DNA from: Vigna angularis
Lineage: Eukaryota > Streptophyta > Magnoliopsida > Fabales > Fabaceae
DNA length: 64,000 bases
Direction: 5' to 3'
Assembly: GCF_016808095.1 (NCBI RefSeq)
Contig: NC_068973.1
Span: 1-64,000 of the forward strand
The position numbers were made by a program, and so were the translations under genes. The notes under the pieces were generated by a model. That model saw only the letters and a program-made list of their open reading frames with translations, was not told the DNA's origin and ran no database searches. The first letter of the stretch is position 1; each line of letters begins with the position of its first letter. Positions 22,039 through 33,113 of this stretch are shown one piece after another.

Positions 22039-25000
22039 TTACAGTGCGTACATCCTCTTGTATTCACTGTTTAAAATCTCTTGGTCTGATGCATGAGACA
22101 TGGAGAATGATCGACTCTCGGCCCTCAATTTTGTCTCCTCCATCCTATGCAAAATTACACAATAGCACATGGAGCCAATTGTAGAGAGCATTATCAAGCT
22201 TCCAATCACTGTAGCATATATTGCAAGCCATCTGGAGTGTGATCCCACCACCACGTATGTAAGAGAAATGAAGGCAATGGAAATGAAAAGGCAAGCCATC
22301 CACATGAGCTTGTTAATGACAAAAACAAGCTGCTTTTTTGCCTTTTGCTCAATAACAACTACGGAAGTTTGAACCACTACAACTGCCAGAGAGATGAACA
22401 ATGCCAGGCTGTCAAACACAAAAAATATTAGGAAAGCTGCATTGTTTGCTATATTTGCTTGTCCAAGAGAAAATCCATCTGTTTTATTTTCAACATATTG
22501 ACCCGGGACTGTGAAGATGGCTGCAAAAGCAACTGTAGCAATAAGAACGGCAACAACAGTTGCAGAGTTTATTGCATTGTTCAGGCCACTGATGTGTAGC
22601 TTTTTCAGCTTCTTTGCAATTTTCTGAACCCTCATGCCAGTCTGACGTGTCTGTTGGAGTTGGGATTGTACATCGTGCTTTATGTCACTGACAGTCTGCT
22701 TGAGTTGTTTTGAAGCATTTGGAGGTTTCCCTTGGTCAGTGGAATTAGCAGCCCCAGCATCCCTCAATATGGAGACAAGTTCAGGACTTCCAAATTTTTC
22801 TGCAACATCAAGAGGAGTTTCTCCAGCCTTATTTGTTGAATTGATGTTGATACCCTCCATTGATAACAAGCAGCGAACATTCTACAATAAATAATGACTA
22901 GTTTAGAATAGACATTGAAAGCTAACTTCTTTTCATTTCTAGGAATACGCTGTCTTTCCAATGATAAAACAAAGGTAGGATTGAAAATTTAGCATGGAAT
23001 CATGCTGCCTATGCATAAGTATAAATTTATCCTACATATTTTTCCTTTGAGTTTACATTCATTCCTTAAGCTTCAGTTGCATGTATGCACGCACGCAATG
23101 CAAAACTGCCTCAGTTAAATTCAATGATCCTAGATCAGGAAGGCAAAACAAGAAAACCAATAATCTTAACAAAATCATATGGCTGTCTTTTGGCCTGGGT
23201 GATACAAGACAAAGGTGGTCAATTATTCACAGGGTTGTTGGGCAGACTACTAAAAATGGAGATACTTCACGATACTGTAGCAAAGGTACTTCAATGTTTA
23301 AGTAACAGTGAACAGACGTGTTAAAATATGTCTACCGTCAAAACAAGCAGATTAAGAATGTGGCTAATAACAAATCATGAATGAATGAATAAAATGAGAA
23401 AAAATATAGTAATTCTATTGTCTATCATACATAAGAATAGGAAGAAGAAATCAAGGCATAACATTTGTTAAGTTGAAATTTGTATTAGTCATGCAAAGGG
23501 TGGTTATTTATTTGAGTTTGGATAACCAAACTGGAACTAATTTGTCCAATAGCTGAAAACAAAGACTACGAACTAATCAGCATCACTTGGAATAGGAGAC
23601 CAGACTGGTACTTGATATACAGATGTTAACGAGTAGATGAGTTAGAATAACTTCTAGTCGGTGTTATTTTTCTTTTCTTAATTTGATGGCTCGTTAGTTG
23701 TTAGCTGAGCCTGTGTGTAACTTAGTTAATGATCCTGGAGCAGGCTTTCCCTTCAAGGTATGAATGAAATTGAGTAATGATTGTCACAAACCAATTAAGT
23801 TGCAACTTTCACAGCAGTGGTGTCGAAAGTTTCACTCGTTTGTATGACAGTTGGTGAATTGGGAAACAAACTAATGTTCTATTTTCTACATGTGTAAATA
23901 TGGTGCTTTTGGGTAATATTAGTCTGCTTTCAGAATAGGTTATAATTAAAATACTTAAGAAAAAACTTTTGACTGAACTGCTTGAGTGCAAAATATGTAA
24001 ATCCAACCTTCAAACCAAAAGCAAATTATTGTTATTTAGAAAAATACTCAAACTTGAGTTCTCGCTTTTTATACAGTTCACAAGCTTTATCATCTAATAC
24101 CAGTTTCAAATGGCCACTTGGAAATTGAAGATATTGGAGACATGTTCAGAGGCTTCATGAGAAATTATCTAAATAAGATCAGCTCAAAGTAAGTGAAAAA
24201 GTATTGGGGGAAACTATCCTAATATCTAGAGAAATTAAGCAAACTGTCAGAAGTAGAAAACAGCAAAAGGCAAATAAAACCTTCCATGGCTGAAGGCCAG
24301 AATCCAGTAACCTCCAATAAAAATGAGATGATGGGACATCTTCAGAATTGGACTAATCCTGGTGGCATTCATACTTACACATGAAAGAACTTCCGAAGGG
24401 GAACAATCCCACGGAATGGCTGGCTCCACTCATGAAGCAATCCTTTCAATGTAGGGAACACCAGTATATCAAGAAGGCCTCTAACATTCTTTCACATGGA
24501 AGGGAGGCATATACAAATGTTATAAAAGAGGGAAACTGCACGGTTATTGGGTACCAAAAGGAGTTCTACAAGTTGGATAATAGGGTGGTAGCCTGGTAGG
24601 ATAGTCAAAAAAAGCTTTAATTAAGGCCTTGTTGAGCATTCACAAGAAATAGACCAAGAAAAATTACATGTTTAAGTACATACCATGCAGAAAACTATAT
24701 GACTAACAAAGATTAAGGTTAGGATTTTAGGCATAGTGGGAGGCCAAAGGAGATAAAAATAACTAAATGCACTAAAATTGATGTTAAGCTGAAAAAATAC
24801 GATGCATTACCAACTTACAGCCAAAGTTCCCTACACTGCTAGTTGAAAAGGATTAATTTGAATGAGAGAAGATTTTATTCAATTGATTTATTTGAAACGT
24901 CACCCTTTATAAATAGAGAATTTTAATCCTAAAGTATTGGTTACAAAGAGATCTCTAGAATTTTTGAAGAATTTCTAATAGTACACTTAATATTCTATTA

Positions 25001-28000
25001 GCAACACTCCTCCTTTAAGCTTGTGAATGTATCTATCATTCAAAACTTGCATGTGAGATCATGAAATTGTTCAGAAAGACTTTTGTAAACAAATCTGCTA
25101 ACTAAAGTCCAAATGGGACATAAGAAATAGTGGCAAGGCCAGTTTTAATAGTGTCAATTATTTATCACAATAGTGACAAGGCCATTATTAGTGTCAATTT
25201 AATAGTGAACAATACTAATAGCTAATTCATTATCACAATAAAGAATCATAGACCCTTCACATGCCACTATAAAATCATTTAGATAATTCTCAACCATAAC
25301 AATTCACACATCCCATGTGCCATAGCTCGGAATTCAGCCTCTCCACTAGACCTTTCAATAACATTTTGGTATAAGAGAGGTTTGATCCCGCTTTGCTGGT
25401 CTCAGTCTTGTCTGGCGAAGTCTCCCCATTGTCTTTGTCACCATTTTCTTCGATAACAACCGGATCAAGGCTTCTCTCCAAGCGACGAGCAACCTCGCCG
25501 ACCAAAGGCTGAATTAGGTCCATATGTTGCCATGTGAACACTCTTTGTTGCTAGACACATGACATCCGTGTGCTGCTTTCCTCTCATCAAAGCACGCCGT
25601 GCCTCCACCATAACACTTGTTGAACCTCCTTGTCTTCGTTTTGACCATTGGTTCTTTATTTCCAATGTGATTGAAGATGAAATTCGGGATTCTCTATTTG
25701 TTCCTTGCTGGTTGTTTCTTTTATGTTGGTCTCCTCCAACGAAAATGTCTTGTAGGCCTGATACCTCTTTCTCTAGAGCTCTTACCATTACTTTTGAATA
25801 ATTGAATGAGAAAACTTATCTCTCTTGGTCTACCTTAATTCAACTTTAGTTCCTTGGCCAAGGTTACCATAATTAATTTGAACAAGACTGGAGTAATGTG
25901 TCATCCAATCAAGTTGAACAATGGAAGAAAACTTATTTGCAACTTTGTGCATTACAATGACAATTGTGAAACCCAAACTAATAAGAGAAGAACCTGTAGA
26001 ATCTTCTGTCATGGTTTCTACATGTGGAAGAGAAGGACATGGTGGTAGTAAATGCCTTCAATACACGACTTTCCTGACAAAACAACCACTTTCGAAGAGA
26101 AATGATCCTCTGGGATGGATAGATCCAACAGATAAGTTTCTTGAAGTGCAGAATGTCAATCAAGAGGAAAAGCTACAATTGGCTCTTATCCGTATGGAAG
26201 GAAACACTCACCGTTGGTTTAAGTTTTGGCATCAAAAGAACAAGAATCCATCATGGGAGGAATTTACAACAGCATTGAGGAGAAGATTTGGAGGCAAAGA
26301 ACGAGTACTGTCCATGAAAAATTAGCAGCTATAAGGCAACATGAAATGGTTGAAAACTACATACAAGAATTCAAATTATTAGTGTCGCAAGTTCCTCAAA
26401 CTTCAAAAGATAAGATGTTGTGGGGCTGCAACTAAATGTTTGGAATCAGATTCATCCACGTGATCCTATAGTATCTAATAAGAGTTATGGAGATCCCTCA
26501 TGATATAGAAGAAGCTATGCAAGAGTCACACCATATTGGAGGACCTTCTTTCAGAAATAATGCATCTAATTTTTTGTATCAAGGAGGAAGTGGGGTGGTA
26601 TCACAAACTGAAACAGTCAAGAACAGCAGGAGTACGCAAGTTTCTAATGGCATGGAAAGCAACACCCATGGATCAAGAATCCAAGAATCAAGAATGGGAA
26701 GTAATGTAATACGGGTTTTAGAAACAGAGGAATTCAAAATATGAAATATCTTGAATATGTTAGGAGAAGGGAAGAGGGAGGTATTTTCATTGCGGAGGGC
26801 TTACACTCCTGGCCACAAATGTCTAGAAAATTTTTTAAGAGCGGTCATATTAGTTAAAGATGAAGAAACGGGGAAATGATAGATAGTAGGTTGAGTGAAG
26901 TAGGGAAGTTGTTGGAGAGGAATTTGGAGGAAAATATTGACCAAGATTGTCAATATTTGGACTTATTTGTTTTCTCTACAAGAGGCATCACCTAATCTCA
27001 CACCATGAAGATGCAGGGAAAAGTAAGAGGAAGATCCGTGTTGGTGTTGGGGCGAGTCACAACTTTATATCTTCAGGGTTGGTGCAGTTACTTGATCTAC
27101 CAGTGGAATCTACTCCACCTTATGGTTTTAGATTGGGAGACGAATACAAAAAGCAGACATAAGGATGTTGTAAGGATGTAGAAATGCAGTTTCAAGAATA
27201 CAAGGTCAATGAGACATTTTTCTTGTTTGAACTTGGAAGAGTAGATGTAATTTTGGGTGGAACTTGGTTGGCAACATTAGAAGTTGTTGTTAGATATATT
27301 ATATCTTTTATCTTTTAGTTAGTTTGTTATTATTTCTCATTTGTATTTTGGGCTTAGCCCATATTTCTTCTATTATAAATAGAGAACCCTATGTGTGTTA
27401 ACACAAGGGAGATTAATCCAAAATATAGTTTTTCACTATATTCAACATGGTATCAGAGCAGGTTCTCTGATCCTCTTCTAGTGGTCTCTGCTGTCTGCAG
27501 GCGGCCGGCCGCCATGGTTGCCGGCAGCCTCTACAGTTTCAGTCGGCAGTCCATTTTCTCTTCTTCTCAGTGCAGCCAGCTTCCGCTGCCGTCGCTGCTA
27601 TCGCTGTACCCGCCACTTTCCGCGGCCAACCACCGTCGCCGCCACCACCGCAGTTTTAGCCGGTGACCTGCAGATCTGGACCGTCTCTTCGAGCGACGGC
27701 CAACCACGCCGGTTTCGAGAGCCAGTTCTCAGTCACGCGTCGCCACGCAGCACTTCTTTCAGGCCAGTCCGTCGCCGGTTGCCGGCCGCCGTCACAGTTT
27801 GGACCGGTGACCAGCAGATCTGAAGCATCTCCTCGAGCGACGGCCAACCCTGCCGGAGACAAGACCAGACTCCTCTTCACGCGCCTCCTCTTTCCGTCAG
27901 ATCTCGGGCACGTGTTCTGCACGCGCCGCCTTCCCGGTGTCGGAGTTTCACCGCGACACCTCCATAGCTCTCGCCGGACCTCCCTCTCTCTGTTCAGACC

Positions 28001-31000
28001 TCAGAGCAGCCATTGCTGCCATCTTCGTCTGTCTTCGTAACCGCCGTTGATGGTCCAGGCACTGTTTTCCGCTGTACAGGCATTGTTTGTCGCTGTCCAG
28101 CCACTGTTTGCCGCCGTCCGCGCCGTCTACCGCTGTCCGCGCCGTCTACCGCTGTCCGCGCCGTCTTCCGTTGTTCAGGCGCCGTCTTCCGTTGTCCGGC
28201 GCCGTTTGCCGCTGTTCGGCGCTGTTTGCCGCCGTTCGGCCCTGTTTGCCGCTGTTCGGCACTGTTTGCCGCTGTTCGGCACTGTTTGCCGCTGTTCGGC
28301 ACTGTTTGCCGCTGTTCGGCACTGTTTGCCGCTGTTCGGCACTGTTTGCCGCTGTTCGGCACTGTTTGCCGCTGTTCGGCACTGTTTGCCGCTGTTCGGC
28401 ACTGTTTGCCGCTGTTCGGCACTGTTTGTCATTGTTCGGCACCGTATGCCGTTGTCCAGACGTCGTATGCTTCCAACAATTGTAGGCCCCCATCACCTCG
28501 TCAGTTAGTGATGGCAGTCCTGTAGTTTTGTCGCTTCCGGCCACTACAGGCCCCATCAGTCAGTGATGGCAATTTAGTCCCTACAGTTTTATAGCAGTCA
28601 ACCGCCGCTGCAGCAACTACCGTCTCAGACAGATGCAACTGTGTCAGTTCTTCTTGGGCTAGAGTTTAGCCCGATCTTCTTGTGATACACTGCTAAGTAT
28701 CACCACTTGGGAGTTGTCCAGCAAAGAATATTAGACCTCCAATCTTTGGATCTTTGATGCCTTTATTTCAGCATTATAGCTTAGTATTTTGTTTCTGTTT
28801 TAGTGATCCAGCAACTGTGATATTCCACATTTCTGCCCTTCACACTAAGGGGGAGTACGTTTCCAAGACACTGCAAGTCACATATATATGGGTGTAGTCC
28901 CTGCAGTTTTGTAGCTCTTAGCTTTCAGCTACCACTGTTGATCCCGTCACTCATCCATCATTGATTGGAAATCAGTCCTTGCAGTTTGTCATTGTCCACC
29001 ACGGCTTTCCTTCATCCACTTTTGAAGTTTAAGTTTCACAAGTTGCTGTTAGTCCATCTATGTTTGCCTCACACTCTTGAAGACAAATCATCTAGTTCAA
29101 CACTGAGTTCATCTATTCCAAGCTTAGTTCATACAATTTGTATGCTCCAGTTTGAGGGGGAGTGTTAGATATATTATATCTTTTATCTTTTAGTTAGTTT
29201 GTTATTATTTCTCATTTGTATTTTGGGCTTAGCCCATATTTCTTCTATTATAAATAGAGAACCCTATGTGTGTTAACACAAGGGAGATTAATCCAAAATA
29301 TAGTTTTTCACTATATTCAACCGATGTTAAGGTGAATTTGAAGACTTTATTCATGAATTTATGCACTCAAAGCCAACCAGTCAAAATTAAAGGAGACCCC
29401 ACTTTGGCAAAAACTTTGGTGACCCCACAAGTTTTGAGAAAAGAATCTGAAAAAGGTTTCTATTATATGGGAGATGCAGACCCGACAAGATATTAAGCTT
29501 AAGTTGTTGAAGAAAGGTGTTGAGTCTATAAATAGAGAAGGACTTTCCAAAAGGGATGCCGCGAAGCAAAGGGAGAGATCCTTTCTTCTAAGAAGCCAAG
29601 GGATGATGAAAGTAATTTATTAGATTCAAAGTCTTCAAGTATGGGAAACTGCAGTGGGCTGAATTTGGTTCCAATATGGATGAACCAAACACCAATAATA
29701 AGCAAAATCTGTCCCGCTAATTGCAACAACTATCCCATTAAGTGCAAAAGTTGTCCCACTAACCTCTCTCCCCTAAATGCAACATTTGTCCCACTAACTA
29801 TAACAGTAGTCCCACTAACTCAAAGCTACATTAATTTCTTTTTTTTCTCCGACGATACACTCTCCACCCCCTCCTTATTCTCCTTGTTCAAAGTGCCTTT
29901 GAAGGAAGGTTACTTGGTTTTACCAAATGAGATTCAACTTGCTCAACAATCATTATTAGAAGATGTGTACTGGAGGAGACAAGTGTTGAACTGGAAGCAC
30001 AAGAGTCTCAACAAGTGTTGGTGTAATAGCAAGAGGGCAGATCTAAAACAGTCATGTGGGAACACTTCTGCCATTAAAGTTCAATTTTCAAAATTCAACC
30101 TTGGGGACAAGATTGTTGTTGCAGTAATGGGTATTGTTAGGAAGGGAAATATTGAGAGAGAGGAATGTGTATTATAGAAGGGAATTTTGGATCCTTATAT
30201 GAAAGGGTGCTACTTTTCGTAACAGAAAGTCCTTGATGTTAGTATTGTGAAACTTAATTTAGTCTCACATCCCTTAGTACTGTGAGATGTTGTTTTCATT
30301 TTGCTATATAAGTAACCCCATGTAATGAAGGAAACACAGAAATACAATGCATCATAGCTAACAACATATGGCAGGAAACAAAACTCTTACCAAAGGGAAA
30401 CATCAGGCTAATCAGGTAAAGAAACTACAATCCAATTGGCTTCTTGTATCTCTTCAGAAAAATAAATACCATGACACCAAAGCCCTAACACCATCCCTTA
30501 GAGTATTTTATGTTTTTTATCTTTGAAAGCTTTCCATTAATTTAATGTATGGTCCCTCAAAAGGTAAAATTAGTCTTGGAACCCACAAGCTGGAACCCAT
30601 AGCCCTGACCTTGAAATTAAGTTCCCCTAATGGATCCTAGTACATCAATGTGCAACCAAGAGAAAAATATAACTAATAAATAACCAGGGACTTTTGCTTT
30701 GAGGCTTTAAAATGCAATCCGCGACCACAACTTCAATTGCAATGTCAAGGTTTTTCGAGTCTCAACAGGCACATTGTGCTCGCATCTGCTACGTTTTGTT
30801 TAATGGACAATATGACCATTAACATCTGTGCAGTAGCCAAATTGTGGCTTACTTGTCTATTTTCTGTTAATTTCTAATCCATAAAAGAAGTATCAGCCAG
30901 GATCAACATTCATCATTGAGCAGAAATAAAGACTGTCTACGTGATCAATTTATCATGGCTATACAGAATAAAGAATCACCTGAGTACGGCCCTTCTTTGT

Positions 31001-32452
31001 GGCAATATGCAACGCTGTATTTCCTTTATTATCTTCCAAGAGTAAAACTGCTGGGTCAGGTTTTACCAATTCCAGCAAAATTTCTTTATTTTGCCCTTTC
31101 ACAGCCATGTGTAGTGCAGTTTGGCCTTTCTTATCAGTTCTAAATCCAGTGCTTGGATCCTTGTTTAATAAAGCTTTCACAACTTCCAAGTGCCCCATCC
31201 TAGCCGCAGAGTGAAGGACAGTTTTACCATTATTCCTGGCTATTTTAGCAAGGTTAGAATCTGATTCCAGAAGGAGATTAACCACATCAATATGACCTTG
31301 ACTTGCAGCTGTATGTAAAGCAGTTGAGTTGGACAAATCAGTGGTCATGGCCAAGTTGGGAAAGGACTGCAGTAGTTCTCTCAAAACCTCTGCAAAATTC
31401 TTTTTCAGTCAGAGATATATCGAGAGAGAATGAAATAACAGGCATGGTATTTGTGAAAAATATCTTTGGTTCTGCTTGCCTAGGATTCTCACCCATAGTA
31501 GTATATCAGAAACTTAAAAAACACTATCTGAAAGGCAAAGTAGTAAAACCATTGAAGCCAAATATATAATCGTAAAAGAACAAACTAGATGTGCATGTCA
31601 ATTTACTGAGAAGCCACAATAATACAACTCATGTCTTCTCTAACTTCATTTTCAATATGCATAAAGAGAGACAGTTGCACAGGCAGGGATAAGGGAAGGA
31701 TGGAATAATACAATCATTCCTGGACAATGTTTCTTTAACTAGGAAACACAAATTTCCAACTGTCTTAAACAAATCAAAAGTAACACATCCAAAGAGCGGC
31801 TTATTTGAAAACCTTATGGAAAAAGACTGAAAGGACAGGATGGATTTTTGGTTTTGGTTTAGATCTTAATTAACTAAAAATCAGTAGGTAACATATCACA
31901 CCAACGCACAACCTTTTCAGGGTAATTATGCTCCGTTCATTTACATGGTAAAACTGTTACAAAATCCAAAACCAAAAAAAAGAAAATTATGGGGAGTCTA
32001 GACCCAAACATAATTGCAAGTGTCTTACCAAGATGACCTTGCTTTGCAGCAATATGGAATGGATCATAGCCATTTCTGGCCGCAATAGAAGCGGTTTGCA
32101 GGTCCAAGTACTTCAGTATCTCACTAACAACCAAAGCATGCCCATTCTCTGAAGCGACATAAAGAGGGGTCTCCCCCTCTAGGTTCTGCTTTGCCAACAA
32201 ATCTTTCGTCTCACAATTAGAATAGTTTTGTATTATCTCCTTCACTCTGCTCAGGTTCCCTGCCCGAGCCGCTAAATGAATTGGTAAGTCACCACGTTTC
32301 CCAGGTGACTCCTTGCTCTTCTTCTTTTCGCTTCCCATAAAGCTGAGCTGCTTCTCCATCACTATGCGAAAACTCTTCTGTTTTTCCATAAATCCACGAA
32401 AACTCTTCTGTTTTTCCATAGTAGATGCCCGAAAACTGCTTTGTTTCTCCAT
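22039..32452 (-). CDS. Ankyrin-repeat/PGG-domain membrane protein (ITN1/ACD6-like), 3 exons
   Basis: Exons 32452-32029, 31389-30980 and 22881-22039 join in frame (424+410+843 nt) to 558 residues. Junctions are CTTG|GTAAGAC to TTTGCAG|AG and ACTCAG|GTGATT to TATTGTAG|AATG. Residues 1-40 hold four copies of MEKQxSF. From about 52 to 320 there are eight ankyrin repeats (for example GDLPIHLAARAGNL, STALHTAASQGHIDVV, GNTALHIATKKGR). A PGG domain starts near 377 (GLNNAINSATVVAVLIATVAF...TVPGQ), and four hydrophobic segments follow to the C-terminus. Family members act at the plasma membrane in salt/ABA responses, ROS control or defence; the role of this one is inferred. The first in-frame ATG was chosen. 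Introns are 639 bp and 8098 bp; the second is filled with nested retroelements. All exons look intact. Confidence 0.93.
22882..24837. other. Intron 2 of the ankyrin gene, part without recognised elements
   Basis: Moderately AT-rich sequence without recognisable gene or repeat. Short open frames (for example 23081-23305 and 24381-24599 on the + strand) show no similarity I can identify. Confidence 0.4.
24838..25400 (-). mobile_element. Ty1/copia 3' end relic (LTR plus end of pol)
   Basis: Read on the minus strand, an LTR of 166 bp (25003 down to 24838, with inverted ends TGCTA...TAGCA) follows a polypurine tract (AAAGGAGGAGTGT). That tract follows a degenerate copia RNase H tail at about 25013-25340. 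The protein remains contain stops. The rest of the element upstream is missing or unrecognisable. It lies inside intron 2 of the ankyrin gene, in the same orientation as that gene. Confidence 0.6.
25401..25839. other. Intron segment with a retroelement-like open frame on the minus strand
   Basis: A minus-strand frame at 25465-25788 of 107 codons (beginning MVRALEKEVSGLQDIFV) has the charged, coiled look of a retrotransposon gag N-terminus. I cannot match it with certainty. It points away from the gypsy relic on its right, so an inverted rearrangement or a separate element are both possible. Confidence 0.3.
27288..27447 (+). repeat. 5' LTR of the copia-type element
   Basis: Starts TGTTAGATAT and ends ATTCAACA. 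It contains a TATA-like TATAAATAGAG near 27375 and is followed by the tRNA-Met primer site. Confidence 0.95.
28201..28440. repeat. Twelve tandem 20-bp units inside the copia-type element
   Basis: The unit ACTGTTTGCCGCTGTTCGGC repeats twelve times. The eight copies at 28261-28420 are identical; the outer ones have a few changes, and fading copies extend to about 28040 and 28460. Because 20 is not a multiple of 3 and the unit has no stop in any frame, long frames stay open on both strands (for example minus 27994-28422 and + 28013-28525). Their 20-residue periodic translations are an arithmetic effect of the repeat. Confidence 0.97.
29163..29322 (+). repeat. 3' LTR of the copia-type element
   Basis: Copy of 27288-27447 with one difference at the terminal base; preceded by the polypurine tract and followed by the GATGT target duplication. 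Confidence 0.95.
30311..30979. other. Rest of intron 2 of the ankyrin gene
   Basis: No element or gene was recognised in this stretch, which ends at the donor side of ankyrin exon 2. Confidence 0.4.
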
Positions 32453-33113
32453 TATCACTTGAAATCGCTGTCCGTGATAACAATGAAAATTTCTATCTCT
32501 CTACGAGGCAACAGAAGAAAAATTTAGAAGACCATTAATATTCACCAATAATCAAACTTATACAGACGGATAATTGGGTTTCGTATACATCAAACACGCT
32601 TATTTGAGTAAATTAACTCATCAAGAATACAAAGATACCACGAAGCAAACCAAAAGGCAAAAACTATTTTATCTATTTTCCATCGTTAACTTGGAAGTCA
32701 GAGATGCCTGTAGACTGGAAGGGCGAATACAATCATAAAATAGCACGAATATTAGAAATTAATTCATAATACCAAGATGCTAAACTCGGTGAAGTTGGAC
32801 AGATAAATAGATCGAAACACAAAATCTGGAGGGCCGAAGACCGATTTTCAAAAACTCATGACTTAAAATTGTTCCGAAGCTAAGGAAAAGGATCACTTAA
32901 GATTCATGCGTCTAAAATTTGTTCAGAATAAGAAAAAATTAAAATTTTGGGAACAAAATCACAGCTGAAGTGACACTAATACCGCCAACAACAAGCGCAG
33001 AGTAACTTTTTTAATCCTATGCTAAACAAGGAACGAATAATCATCAGTCTTATCACCAGCCAACACGCACTAAATTGTAAAAGGAGTTTTGAGTAATTTA
33101 CTTATTATTGTAA
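32453..33113 (-). promoter_or_regulatory. 5' leader and promoter region of the ankyrin gene
   Basis: AT-rich sequence upstream of the ankyrin ATG, without other coding signals. A possible leader-intron acceptor (GTTGCCTCGTAG) lies at about 32500. The transcription start cannot be fixed by eye. The promoter is bounded 660 bp upstream by the Pack-MULE-like element. Confidence 0.4.

Larger units (their letters stand above)
27288..29322 (+). mobile_element. Young non-autonomous Ty1/copia-type element with 160-bp LTRs
   Basis: The 5' LTR 27288-27447 and 3' LTR 29163-29322 are each 160 bp and differ only at the last base. The 5' LTR is followed at once by TGGTATCAGAGC (27448-27459), the primer site for initiator tRNA-Met. 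The 3' LTR is preceded by the polypurine tract GAGGGGGAG (29154-29162). The host duplication is GATGT on the right and GTTGT on the left. Removing the element and one repeat restores the gypsy relic's reading frame (ATLE-DVKV). The 1.7-kb interior has no gag or pol, is GC-rich in its first half and contains a 20-bp tandem repeat. It must use proteins from another element. Near-identical LTRs mean a recent insertion. Confidence 0.93.
25840..30310 (+). mobile_element. Ty3/gypsy retrotransposon relic, interrupted by a copia-type insertion
   Basis: Recognisable blocks in order begin with gag at about 26080-26325 (NDPLGWIDPTDKFLEVQ, HRWFKFWHQ, SWEEFTTALRRRFGG), continuing after a frameshift (VENYIQEFKLLVSQVPQ). 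Next is the protease region at about 27020-27287 (GASHNFISSGLVQLLDLP, VILGGTWLATLE), then a 2.0-kb insertion. The same frame resumes at 29323 (DVKVNLKTLFMN). A pol C-terminal trace lies at about 29990-30170 (FSKFNLGDKIVV). LTR-like promoter sequence with an inverted TCTCACAT/GTGAGA pair is near 30250-30330. Reverse transcriptase and integrase are mostly deleted; stops and frameshifts abound. It lies in intron 2 of the ankyrin gene, in the opposite orientation. Confidence 0.75.

Noticed and set aside
27994..28556. Long periodic frames such as SAEQRQT/NSGKQCR proteins
   Set aside because: The frames exist on both strands simply because a stop-free 20-bp unit is repeated; no independent coding evidence.
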